Shown here piece after piece: positions 23,329 through 34,630 of a DNA stretch of 59,780 bases (the stretch's first letter is position 1; each line of letters starts with the position of its first letter). A program made the position numbers and the translations under genes. Below the pieces are notes generated by a model. The model ran no database searches. It was not told the origin of the DNA and saw only the letters and a program-made list of their open reading frames with translations. The stretch lies in assembly GCA_027596035.1 (NCBI GenBank), contig JADGJA010000043.1, forward strand, positions 1 through 59,780. The letters run 5' to 3'. The stretch is from Thoreauomyces humboldtii (taxonomy: Eukaryota; Chytridiomycota; Chytridiomycetes; Spizellomycetales; Powellomycetaceae).

Positions 23329-23912
23329 GGCGTCTCTATCTACGCGACCACCGTCACAGCCGTATCAGCCAACTGCTCCCGCATCGGCAGCTCCCAGTAG
23401 TTCTCGGCCGCGCCGAGCAAACACGCCTCGCGCCGCAGCTAACGACGACGAACCGTATGCAGAGTCCGAGGCAGATGGTTCGGAAGCTCCCATCACCAGT
23501 TCCACCAAGGCTTTCGAGCGACCCCAAAGCGAGGAGCAGCAAAGGATTGCCGCTGGAAACGAGGGGAGAAACACGGATCCGGACACTCTCTGGGAGACAC
23601 ACATGATGGCTCCCAGTCCGAGTCAGACCTACTGGCAGATCATGGTCCTTAGCGATCGCAAAGTGGTGCTGAGAGACTGGCCGAGAAAGAGGTATTGGAT
23701 CGCTTCACTGAGGTATCTCGCATCGCTTCTGCGCCCCATTAATTGCGCGTGGTTACAGGTTCAGCACAAAGTGGACACGAGACGGTGCGATCAATCCAGG
23801 AGAGACTACCATCGCCTTTGCGGATGTTCACGAGCATGAGGAGCGTCTGAAGTCCATATTCGGAGACACGGTCTGGGAAAAGCTGTGCGAGCTTTGTGGG
23901 ATTCAAACGTAA
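23327..23912 (+). CDS. protein of unknown function, disordered N-terminus with Trp-rich C-terminal region
   Basis: Two exons, 23327-23712 and 23759-23912; phase 2 closes across a 46-bp intron, giving 179 aa. Residues 1-85 are Pro/Ser/Ala-rich and probably disordered. Residues 86-179 look like a folded region rich in Trp and charged residues (LWETHMM, SQTYWQIMVLSDRKVVLRDW, KRYWIASLRFSTKWTRDGA), ending VWEKLCELCGIQT with two cysteines. No family is recognised. It is transcribed divergently from the small minus-strand model, with overlapping start codons, and it converges on the CCDC191-like gene. Confidence 0.6.
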
Positions 23913-24140
23913 TGATGAGCATTGGCAGACCTTTGAATAAAGAGAGAGAGATCAAAGTACAAGAAATTCAACAGTTCACTCGGCTGCGCTTGCGATGGCT
24001 AAGGAAGAATAAGATGCGGCGGGTAGAAGGGCATCATACTGCTCAGCGTCCTCTTCTACAGGATCCTGTCCTCGAATGGTTTCGATTTCCAGCTTGGAAC
24101 CAAATGACGAGTATTGTAGCATTTCCTGATACACGCAGCG

Positions 24141-27100
24141 TCAGAATCCAGGCCCCCAACCTCCTCCGCTCTGCTGTCTCACCTTGACACGGTCTCTCAG
24201 CATCTGCTTCCGAAGCTCCCTCCATTTGCGTTCCTTTTCTTCCGCTACAAATTCTCGCCATGTTCGGATCACTCGTTTGGGCACCAGTCTGAAAGCGAAA
24301 ACAGCATCAACAGGCTGCCGAATTCCCAGGAAACGCTGAAATGACATCCATACTTTCTGGCCAGAACGTCAGCGCGCTCGCACATGACCGCATCTCGAGC
24401 AATGCGATGACCGGAGGCAACGGAAAAGGTTGACCTCCAGACTCGGAGAACTGATCGCAAAAAGTTATAGCGAGACAGAGACTGCGCAGCGCGCTCGGAT
24501 TTCCGATGCAGCTCTCGGTTCTGTAAGGAGAATTAGGACTCTGCATAGGTTGACAGCACGAGCAGAAATACTGACCGTGATCCAGTTCTTCCACACATCC
24601 TTATGCGTTCTTGCTTTCCATACGGCGCAAGCATTGTCCTCTCGGTTCTGTTCCCGAGCTCGCCAAGCCCGAACCCATACTTTCATCCACCGCGCTTCCC
24701 ACATTCGTGTTGCAAGCACTGTGTCGTGGGTCCTTCGATCGCACCAAGCCTTGAGAGTCATCTTCATGATCCACTTTCCCCTGAATCCTTCGACAGCATC
24801 TCTGATCGCCTGTTGCCTCGCGCGAGTCGCTTCAGCTGCAGCCTCCAGCCGCTTTCGTTCGTCTCGAAGCGCTTGCTTCTCGGCCTGAGATGCTGCTGCC
24901 GCAGCAAGCTCCGCCATATGGGCCTCTTCCACACGGGCTTGCTCAGCGGCGGCGCGAGTCGCGGCCAGGGCCTGTCGACGCTCCTGACGTTCCTTTTGTC
25001 GAAGCTCCATCTCTGGAGAAGTCGATCATGTCAAGCGATATTGTAGAATTGGCAACCAACAGAACCGTACCTGTGATAAGTTGCACATCCCTAGCTGTTC
25101 TGATGGGCGCTCGGGGTTTTGGCTTACAACGGGACTGCGGTGAAACTGGTATTGGCAGCTTTGGTGGTCTCGGCGCACTCCCTGCTGCCACGACGGACTC
25201 CCCCACACTCGTCGTTTTGTCCCGTATGAGCTGTGATGGCTCGCTGGCGATGGGCTGGGAGGGTTCTTGAGACTCGATCCCGGACCTTTCTTCGAGAGCG
25301 CGTTTAGCTTCGAGCGCTTCTAGCTCCTGCTGGCGCGCTTCAATTTTCTGTTTTTCTTCAAGCTTGGCGAGCATCTCTTTCATTCGTGCTGCACGCTGCT
25401 CATGCCGAACTCGCAATTTGCGCTCCTCTCCTACAAAAGCTCTCAATGTGAGCGACGATCTGAAAGCTTTCCGCGAGACCCTTGAAACGTACGTTCTGTT
25501 CGAGCCCAGCCCATCCATCCAACAAAGACCTTTGAAAGAATAGTAGCACGCTGGAATCTGAGGGCTTGAAGAGCGGTTTCTTGTGCGCGCTTGAGCTGTT
25601 GCGCAAGCTCCGCGGCCGCTCTGCAGGTGAACGCATCAGTATGATAAGACTTGTTGATGAAAACACTGCATGTGCCTACCGCTGTGACCGTCGGCACCTT
25701 TGAACCCGGCGCCATCGCTGCCACGTCAAGTTTGCGAGTCTCCATCTTCTGATAACCTGTCAGACGCGTAAGGAAAATGATACGTTCACAATCCGTAGCC
25801 TGTCGAAGCACTTACTTGAAAGCGGTCTAGTACTTCCTTTTCCTGAAGTACCGCGTTCTTCCATGCTGAGATGCGGGCCTGTTGGATTCCGCAATCAGCA
25901 TACTACTTCAGAAAGAGATCCAGAATGCTTACCTGCAATGTCTTGAGACGCCAAATTGCATACATTTTCTCAGCACTCTGATAACCTGCTTCTATAAATT
26001 CCAGGCGCCGCTCGCGCTGTAGCTTCTCTTTCTTATCTTCCTCGAACTTCAACGCTCTGTCGAAAGCCTCGGACGGGGATACGGGATGGGGTACTTTTGT
26101 CGTTTGCTGAGCAGACGTCGTGGTCGGAAGCTTGCTAGGCTCGATGTTGTCATATCTACCGTAGGCTTCGTCTTCCAGGATTCGCCTGTACTCCTCATCA
26201 CTGCTCAAGGTCAGAGACTTTGAGCTCATAGCCGTTGGGGCGCACGATTTTTACACTTACTTACACGACGGATTCTCGACATTGCCTCAGACCCTTATGT
26301 TGCTTTCCTAGCCTCAACGCTTTCTTTCGTTCCATTTCACCTTCGATTGCGGCCCTTGCGGCTCTGACAGCGAGATCCATTTTCCAGCTATCCTCGCCGA
26401 GCACTCCACTGCCTCGGGCCCTGCTACAATAGGTCAGCGAACTTATATGTTGAATGACGCTGATCCTCTGAACTCCCAGAAAAGTCGCACCGTGTTCGTC
26501 CAACAGTTTTCCGTTGCAACCCTTCGACCAGCTTCTGCTGTTTCAGCGCAGCCTTTGCCTCCAGTTCTTCGGCCCGTATTCGGCGTGTAGATTCTCGACG
26601 CTCCCGGGCCAGCGCCTGCCGTGCCGCAATGGTCGTGCGGGAATCGGGATGCAAGCGCGTGGTGTCGATGTGAACTGACTGCAAGGATTGGTCTTCGAAA
26701 CTCAGCTGAAACATCTCCGCGTCTATTCCGATTCAGACTGACCTTCACGACACCGTCTTGTACAGCATCTTGGACAATCTCTCTGATCTGCCCTCGTTGG
26801 GTTGCGGCACACAATCGCTCTTCCAGATCGTTTGCATCGGCTTCTCGCAGGCGGGTTCGAAAGGTCGTGCTGGCATCATCACCGGCACTGTTTTTCGTTT
26901 CGGCGTTGCTCATCCAATGCGTCAGCAATGCTCTTGCTGGAATTTTTTTTTCGTATACTTAGTTTTGGTAGATTCGAGCAGTATAGATTCCAAGATGAAC
27001 TTACCTTCAATCATGGCTTCGTCAGTGCTTTCGGTCACGATGCTTTCGAAGACCATTGCTTCGGACGCATTCCAGGCTTCCTTGACACCACCGTTTTCTC

Positions 27101-27287
27101 CCCATCCTGACTGCGCCAGCCGGGCGTGGTGCCGATCAGCGGAGAAGAAACCGCCTGGCGGAGCGGTCGTACTTGCAGACACGTCCGCTTCCCATGGCGT
27201 GGACAGCTAAAGGACATCATGCATCAGGAAGGATTCTGATTAGCAACTGGTGCAGACGAGGGTCTTTACCTCCTCGTGGTCTTCCAT
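24141..27287 (-). CDS. CCDC191: coiled-coil protein with SFI1-like Trp repeats, CCDC191-like
   Basis: A thirteen-exon model: 27287-27270, 27206-27005, 26936-26743, 26705-26491, 26423-26265, 26200-25933, 25878-25816, 25756-25680, 25620-25493, 25430-25071, 25012-24576, 24520-24354 and 24288-24141. All phases close, about 811 aa. The N-terminal part (AWNASEAMVFESIV... then ALLTHWM) resembles the start of animal CCDC191. The middle and C-terminal parts are Arg/Glu/Ala coiled coils with regularly spaced W-containing units such as AWKNAV, VIRRWRLANLTWQRWRR, LKAWCDRR, WVRAWRAREQN, VWKNW, VLRVWRS and VIRTWREF. These are reminiscent of SFI1/centrin-binding helices. Such proteins are found at centrioles and cilia. 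The 18-nt first exon and the exact C-terminus (read-through versus another intron after 24192) are uncertain. Confidence 0.7.
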
Positions 27288-27651
27288 ACTGAGCATCGGC
27301 TACAGTTTGAGGCTGCGAACGATCTGACGGCATTCCGTTCACTTCCCTTGCTTTTGGACAGCACGTCAAAGAGCGCGTTGTCCGAAAGTCCGGCAAACCG
27401 CGCAGTCCCAAGGTTTGATAGCTCATTTTTTTGAGGCGGAAGATGACAAAAGAAGGACCCAAACCACATTTACCAAGCCGCAATGTGGTAGGAAGAGTGT
27501 TAGGGAGAGAGATTCGTCTGCGTGGTAGTAGTGAAAGACGATGCTGAGACCGGAGTACAAGCTGAAGTACCCGCTCTGGGTTGAAGCTATCAGACTCCCT
27601 CGTCTGAGACGCTGTGGCTGAACAACATTAAAATGAGATAATGCAATATAT
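27288..27651. promoter_or_regulatory. intergenic region: CCDC191-like upstream / NEO1 3' end
   Basis: Both neighbours are on the minus strand, so this should hold the NEO1 3' UTR followed by the promoter of the CCDC191-like gene. Minus-strand frames upstream of 27287 could extend the first exon, but none joins convincingly. A TTAAAATGAGATAATG stretch near 27628 is A/T-rich and could include a 3'-end signal. Confidence 0.35.
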
Positions 27652-30600
27652 TCAGCCCTCCAGTTTAGTGTAGCTTGGGGGGTTCCACTTCCACTTCATG
27701 AGCTTGAGCATGTATAAGGGCAAACTGCTCACGGCTGTGATAACAGCTGTTTTCCAGACGGATGTTGTAGTAAGAATGAAGGTAAGGTCTGCACAGAAAA
27801 ACACATCAATGAAACTAAGAAAAAGTAAACGGCGCAAAAGTCCACTTTAAAAGACTTACCGAAGTCGGCTTTGAGTACCCACATCGATGAGATATACAGT
27901 GCGACGGTGATGACCTCAGAGTAGATCATATAGGGATGCCTGGTAAACGATATCAGCTTCGCTAGATAATCCGACATGCCGCCCTCCAGATACATGTAGG
28001 GGACATACCAAGTATAAATTTCGAGAGCAACCATGAGAAGTTCATTGAAAATAAGGGCCGTAAAGGATATGGAAACAATATTAACAAACTCGGCTTCAAA
28101 GAGCCATGTCGCGAGCATCATGATGGCGCCCCCTGTAGAATGAATGAGAAGCTGAACCTGGTCGAGCGGCAAAACGAAGTCACCCACCTTGATACACGCT
28201 GATGGTTAGCCAGATAAAAAACGTTTTGAACGATAGAGATCGACCCTGCGTGAGAGATGTCCTAATAAGTGAATTGGGGAGTTCTGGATCACGCATCATT
28301 CATTACCTTGCGCAGCTCCTTGTACAGTTCCGGATACAGCAACGCGGTATCCTCGCTGACATCCTTATCCAGAACAAGCGAAAAGACTGGAGCCATTGTG
28401 AAGAGAGTCGCATAGCCGACCAGGAGCATTCCCTGTTGCAAAGAACCTCAATTAGATCGGGGAGCTTCGTAGGAGGAATCGCACTCAGGCCTGGACAAAC
28501 CTGGTACAAAGCGATCGGAGCAAAATAGAATATAGATGAGAAGACGGCCTGCATCACCGAAATGATGAGTCCACGATGTATGACGAACTGACTGAGTTTT
28601 GCCGATCTTTTATCTGTAGAAATTGTCAGCGCCCCGATTCCGATATCGTCGATGCGGGGCGGGCTTACAGCTGTTTCGACCGTGCCATAGCAGAAGTCTC
28701 GTAAGGTGGCTGAATTGAGTCACAGAGAAGTCTGCGGCAAGAGATGCCTGTTTGCCCTCCTTTCCTACAATTCCAACACCGACGTGGGCGGCCTGGATCA
28801 TCGAGACATCGTTTCCGCCGTCTCCTATAGCACAGGTTCGCTGCCCAGTATGCTTCTTGATCAGCTTGGTGATCTCCGCCTTTTGGGTTGGCGAGCACCG
28901 ACAGCACACCACGGCCGGAAGTCTTATAGCCATTTCGATGAATTCCAATCGATGTCGGTCGAGATACGTTTGCAATGATTCTCCATCAATGACAAGGCAA
29001 CAGTCAGTCTTGCCTTGAAGGTTGTTCAGTTCCTCCATCGCCTGCGAAGGACTTGTGAGTTTCGCTATCTGGTAGATTTCCTGATTGCGAGAGACGAGCT
29101 TCGTCGACACGGCAATGCATGTGGCAGTCTCGATCTTGTCGCCCGTCAACATCCAGATGCGCAAGCCAGCGTTTCGGAGGAGCTCGAGCGTCGTCTTGAC
29201 GTCGTCCTGCAGCTTGTCCTCGACTCCGGTGAGGCCGAGAAGTTCTAAATCGCACTCTAAGGTCTCGCTGATGACTTTTTGCATGGAGGCGTTGCGATCG
29301 CTGACACTAATCTTTGCTTCCGTGTATCGACGGTTGAATTCGCGCAGAGCGTCCTCAGATAATCGTTTTCGACCTATGACCAGAGTGCGAAGACCCTCGC
29401 GGGCCATATTGCCGCATTCTTCATCAAGCCAGTCGTTGTATTGCACGATCTTGCTCATGATCGCATCGGCGCCTTTTTGATAGAAGAAGATTTCCCCAGT
29501 ACTGGCATCTCTGACAATGATACCCATGCGTTTCGTTTCCGATGTGAAGGGGAAAACCTCGAGAATCTCAAAATCAAGCATCTGGTTGTCTGCGGCACGG
29601 ATGCGGATGCTTTGCCGGTCCCGAAAGTAGAGCGCAAGACCGACCGACTCTGTCCACTTTACGATGGCCACTTCGTCCGGGGAAGACGCCTGATATGTAA
29701 TTTCACCATCATCGGCGATGACAGGCGTGACGTTATGACAGAGGGCTAGTGCCTGAACAATGTCCCGAACCCTGGAAGCGATATCTCTCGCACGCTTGTA
29801 ACGGAAGGTCGGCTCGGTGCCTGGCATGCCGCATCGGAATAAGTGATTCGGAGTCAGTCAATCTCCCATACGTGGTTGGTTTTACCTTGCCGTGCACCAT
29901 AGGCCGAGATTAAATGCTCGCGAACGTCTTCCATAGAATCCCCGCCGTACGACATGGTACCCATGTGCAGTCGCTTCAGCTCCATATCTGATGATTTGGT
30001 ATGAGCTCTGGTGGTATCACAGACCGAAGCAATCCTGACTTCCTCACCATTTTTTGTAAGAGTGCCTGTTTTGTCCGTGAGCAGATACCCTATCCGACCG
30101 AGCTCTTCCGGAATGGTACTTGTGCGTACTACGGTGTCAGGAATGTTTTCATCACGCATGATTTGCTGCGAGTAGACGGTCTTGCCCATGTCAAGGTTCA
30201 CACGCAAGCTGCAGGGCTTTGATATTAGAGACGGCTAAACTGGAGCGTTACTGAGCCTTCTATTACCTGATTGGTATGATGGATGAGAATAGGATCAAGA
30301 ACCTAAACATGTAGATGTACCAAAGTCCTCGGAACCCATTGAGAGCAACCATCGCTACAGACAAGATGAGAGTAACCACTGCGAGGATCTTAAACGTAGT
30401 TGTCAGTACATAGACTATTTGCGTCAATGATATACACTTTCGCACTTACTTTGGACAAGCGATTGATTTCCAGATCAAGCTGGCCCACTTTAGTGCTTGG
30501 AAAACTTGTGTTCATGACAGCTCGAGTGTCAATGCCGGTATACGTGACCATCCCCAACGCATTTCCGGAAGCTATCACAGTGTTTGCCCATAGAGTGTTC

Positions 30601-32165
30601 TCGGCACTGAGCGGCTCCACGTGATCTCCTTCCTATTTCAAAACGAAACATCAGATTTTGCCGAAGTTCTCATCAGAAATAATGCTTACCGGTGGTATTT
30701 GAAAGCTCATGTTACCAACAAAAGTATGAATGTCTTTCTGAGGTTTCTCGGCTAGGTGCGTTGAGGTTGAGAACGATAGCTGATACAGAGCGTCTACGGT
30801 TTTGGCACGCCTTACCATAGACATTAGCGGTGGCACGAAGGAGAGCTTGGTCGCTGGCGAGCTTTTGCGTATATGGCACCGCAACTCTGCGTGCACCTGT
30901 GTCTTAGCATTTCCAATAAACAGGACAGCGCAGAGCAGAGCAAGATCTCCATCCTACCTGAGTTTCCAATCGGTTTCACCGTCTAGCTGGTCGGTTCGAA
31001 TGAAGCAAGCACCAGATAACTCTGTCGTACGAAGCAGGACACAGTCGGCAGGAACCTGAGTCGATCAGCGTGTTCAGCTGAGCGAAAAAGACACTTAATC
31101 CCAAGGTTTTCACAAACCCGCTGGTTTTTTTCCATGAGAATCAGATCTCCAACCTTGATAGCTGAGCTCGGGATCTCCTCAAACCCATCATCTATCAGTC
31201 TTCGATAGATCTGAGAATTAGCTTCCTGCGCAGGTGGATTAGCACAGAGTGGTGGCATGGCGCCTCAAAAATCTATTGTACCTCATCTCGTTTGTATCGC
31301 TTCCAATCGTCCCAACCTTCTTTGCCGGTAGTAACCACCAGAACAAAGGAAAGCGGTGCAAAGTAGGTAAAAAGGTATCCTAAGTTGTCCCATGGCAAAT
31401 ATTCAGAGTCGTGAAGCCGGAAGAGGCAGAAAGTCTGGTGCAGGTATAAACAGGTACATACCGATCTTCAAAGCAGGCACAAATTGCGAAAGAGCGACGA
31501 GTAAAAAGTAGAGGTTGAAAAAAAACTTAAACTGGAGTCGGAGCAGATATCAGGGACAATGGACACGCGGTCGCTTGTTTTGCAGCATAGATTCCCTCGT
31601 ACCTGCTCATACAGCACGATAGGGATGAAAGAAGCAAGATTGTATTTCTGATTGCGGATAACATTGGCTGGGAACCCCGCGTTCGCTGCACTACCTTTGC
31701 AGAACAATAAGGAATGTCAAAGAGAGAAGACTCCATGCGAAAAACAGACGATAGCAGAATGCGGCGCACCATTCATGACAATGGTGCGTGGCGCCTTTGA
31801 CGCGCCATTCCCCCAAATCAAACGTCTAAACCAGCTAGTCCTCGGAGCAGGTTTTGGAAACGATCCAACATCCAGCGTGTGCGTTGGAAGCAGCTGACCC
31901 AAAGAAAGCCAGACGCGGAGAAGCTTTAGTCGTGTCTTCGACAACACCTGCCAGATCTGGGCAACGGCCGATGCCTACATACGTCCATGGAGGAAGAGGA
32001 GTGTGTATGGCGACGCGGCGAATGTGACTCGATCAGAGGTTCCTCATCGTCAAGAGAGTCGGCACTGCTTTGACGCTCCATTTGCTGCTTCTTTCGATCA
32101 GGTAGGAACGTTTGCAAACGAATGTCCATTGTCTTGCTGAGGCTGCGGCGCGCTCGAACCAGCAT
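27652..32165 (-). CDS. NEO1: P4-type phospholipid flippase, NEO1/ATP9 family
   Basis: A multi-exon gene. The order of motifs follows NEO1/ATP9: [33 protein letters not shown] (about 31600-31680); [16 protein letters not shown] (about 31120-31170); [14 protein letters not shown] with the P4 dephosphorylation motif (about 30960-31000); [29 protein letters not shown]. Then come [27 protein letters not shown] with the phosphorylated Asp (about 30060-30100), [99 protein letters not shown], and six C-terminal membrane segments ending [14 protein letters not shown]1 is the essential flippase of Golgi/endosome membranes and, unlike other P4-ATPases, needs no CDC50 partner. Candidate starts are 32165 and 32129. 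The N-terminus is a Ser/Arg-rich cytosolic tail. Confidence 0.95.
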
Positions 32166-32836
32166 GCAGGCGCCCCGGCAATTTGGTTATTAGCTGGATG
32201 GAGGGGCGCAAACCGACTACACACGATGTAGTAATGCAATGAGGTGCACCAGAACACGACCGAAACAGATAAGGACGAGATGTTGCAGGGAGCAGCGGTG
32301 AGGGGTCCCAGGGTACCAAGTATCTCCCTTCGATCTAATTTCGGGATGCAATGACACTCGTCAATATGCCCTTTGGCCGCCACGTGGTAACTCTTGGTCG
32401 TTACGGGACTGGAGACGGGAAATAGGAAGGGTAGCAGGTTGAGTAACGGCTTTGCTGGAAGAGGTTCCGCTGGGGGAACGGGAAAGAATTACCGGTAGAC
32501 GATGACTGGCGAACGATGTGACTCACATCCTTGTCACCGCAGTCCTGTGATTGCTGTCGAGCTTGTCCGAACGGATCTTTCTGGGTCGGACACTCCGGTT
32601 TTCATTCCAGCTTCATTCTGACACTGCGACACTTTCGCAGCCAACACGACCGTAGTGAACAAACATACGCTGTACCATCCCTGCGCCGACAATAAAGGAC
32701 TCACGCTCATTCGAAAACGATCTTTGTTAAAAAGTGGGTTTCCTGCAAGTCGCCCGCCTCTATACACCTCTATTTTGCTTGAGACCCCAGCCACGGCATG
32801 CCGCCCTCCCGAACCCAACCGTCCGAAAAGTCCACA
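32166..32836. promoter_or_regulatory. divergent intergenic region NEO1/CHMP7
   Basis: The two genes diverge from here. Frames at 32033-32383 and 32534-33001 on the minus strand are not protein-like. An upstream in-frame ATG for CHMP7 at 32798 would add 13 residues. No distinct motif is seen. Confidence 0.4.
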
Positions 32837-34574
32837 ATGACTCTTCAAACGTATCTCTCGACTTTGCCTGGTTGGGTGGGCACGGACGAAGAGTCCAATC
32901 AGCGTATCCAAACCCTTTTCGGCAAGTTCCCACCCGTGCGAACAAGGGAAAACGCTGCTGTTTGGGATGAAAAGATAAATTTCTGGCGGGGGGTCATACA
33001 TGACTGTTGCAAGAAGGGTTTTCTGGGAAACGATATCGCAGCGTTCGAAGCGAAAGGGCTGGAGGCCAAGTTTGCAAGGCGGAGGCTATCACCGCTATGC
33101 TTGCAAGTTGTTTTGGTGAGGGAACCCCGTGTTTTCGCGTACGGCAGGGCCAAAGTCGAGCATCAGTTAATCGATGGGCATCTTGAAACCTCAGGCAGAT
33201 ATGATGCGCACAAATGACCTGGTACCTCTCGCTCAATTCCAGAAACCAGCAGGCTGGGCTTCATGGGCAGTGTCGACTTTGATCGTAGCACCAGTGGCTT
33301 GGGGTTTCTCTCGCATGGTCGGGACGCCGTCTAAGGTTGCCCCCGCGGAAGGTCAATTCGTTGCGACAGAAGTTCTCAAGGTATAGTTTACTTTTTGTTC
33401 GTCATTCTATCTGTGTTGACCTCCAGTCCTCCCTGGCCTCCAGGAAACTTCTGAAGCATTCACGACGCTTTTTGAGCGGGACGCCCATTATGGAGTCGAC
33501 CACGTAATCGCTTTGAGCGAGTTTGAAGACCGTTTTCGTATTGCTGCTGCTCCGCTTGGAGCAAAGCCCTCCACCTTAGACCTGTCCCTTATTCAAACCT
33601 ACCTTCAAACCACTGGCAAGGCTGCCTTTTCGCGAAATCCTGCGCATCCCGAACAAGATGTCAGTGCACCTGCATTCTCTGTACCAGCCAAGACGCTGAC
33701 TGTCCAACCTTCAACTTTTTAGCTGGTCAAAATCCGCCCATCACAAGATAACTCAAAGCAACCCATCACCATCACTGAAACGGATCGTGGAATCGTGCAA
33801 TTGAAGGCAACAGTCAAGCGTTTGAACGTACAAGTCGAAGCGCTAGAACTGGAAATAAACAGGTGGGCATCATTGGATCGGCCATGCGTGTTTACATTCC
33901 CGACCTTTTAATCTCTTGGATTTCGTTCTCTCAGCCTTACCTCGCAATCAAAGGAATGTTTGCGTATGGGTCAAAAGCCACGTGCCATGTACTTCATTCG
34001 CCGAAGAAAACTCGTAGCAAACCTGCTCGAAAAGCGTATCGCTTCTCTGGAAACCATCCAGGGAGTCATAGGAAAAATCCGAGGAGCCGAAACGGAAGCA
34101 GAGGTAGAACATTGGCAATTCCTTCTCTTGCCCGTTATCAGCACTCATCCCTGCGCGCAGATTTTTACGGCATTTCGACTGGGAACGTCTTCTTTGTCAT
34201 CCTTCATGGCCGAGTCCGGCCTTACGGCTGACAAGGTGGAAGAAGGCATGGAGAAGCTGCAGGACACTCTGGCCGACCAAGCCGAGATCGACCAGGCGAT
34301 CGAAAGTGGTCAGTCGGCCATCAACAGCTCCAGCGGAGTCGATAATGATGAGCTGGAGAAAGAGCTCGACGAACTCCTCGAAGAACAGTTCGTGGAACGG
34401 ATGCAAGGGTTGCCATCCGTACCGAGCGCACTTCCCTTCGAAGCCCCGCCGGTGAAGGGCAAAAAGACGGCCGCCGAGTTCGCCGAAATAGACGCGGAGT
34501 TGGAAGCCATGCTGCAGGAGGAGCAACGAGCCTCTGCGCCTCGGAAAAGGATGGCAGATCCTATGTTGGCGTAG
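32837..34574 (+). CDS. CHMP7: ESCRT-III-related protein CHMP7
   Basis: Six exons, 32837-33115, 33195-33380, 33444-33659, 33723-33862, 33935-34103 and 34161-34574, close to 467 aa, against about 450 in animals. The N-terminal half matches the CHMP7-specific winged-helix pair: LPGWVGTDEESNQRIQTLF, WDEKINFWRGVIHD, then a segment around SWAVSTLIVAPVAWGFSRMVG that corresponds to the membrane-associating hydrophobic part. The C-terminal half is Snf7-like: MGQKPRAMYFIRRRKL, LLEKRIASLETIQGVI, FRLGTSSLSSFM, then DNDELEKELDELLEEQF. It ends with a MIM1-like helix (EIDAELEAMLQEEQ) that would bind VPS4. Known role: CHMP7/Chm7 recruits ESCRT-III to the nuclear envelope for sealing and surveillance. It converges on MVK with only 56 bp between the stop codons. 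Confidence 0.9.
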
Positions 34575-34630
34575 GCACATGTTTTTGTAGTCAGTCCTTC
34601 TATCTAAAGGCTAGGCGGACCTAATCTGAC

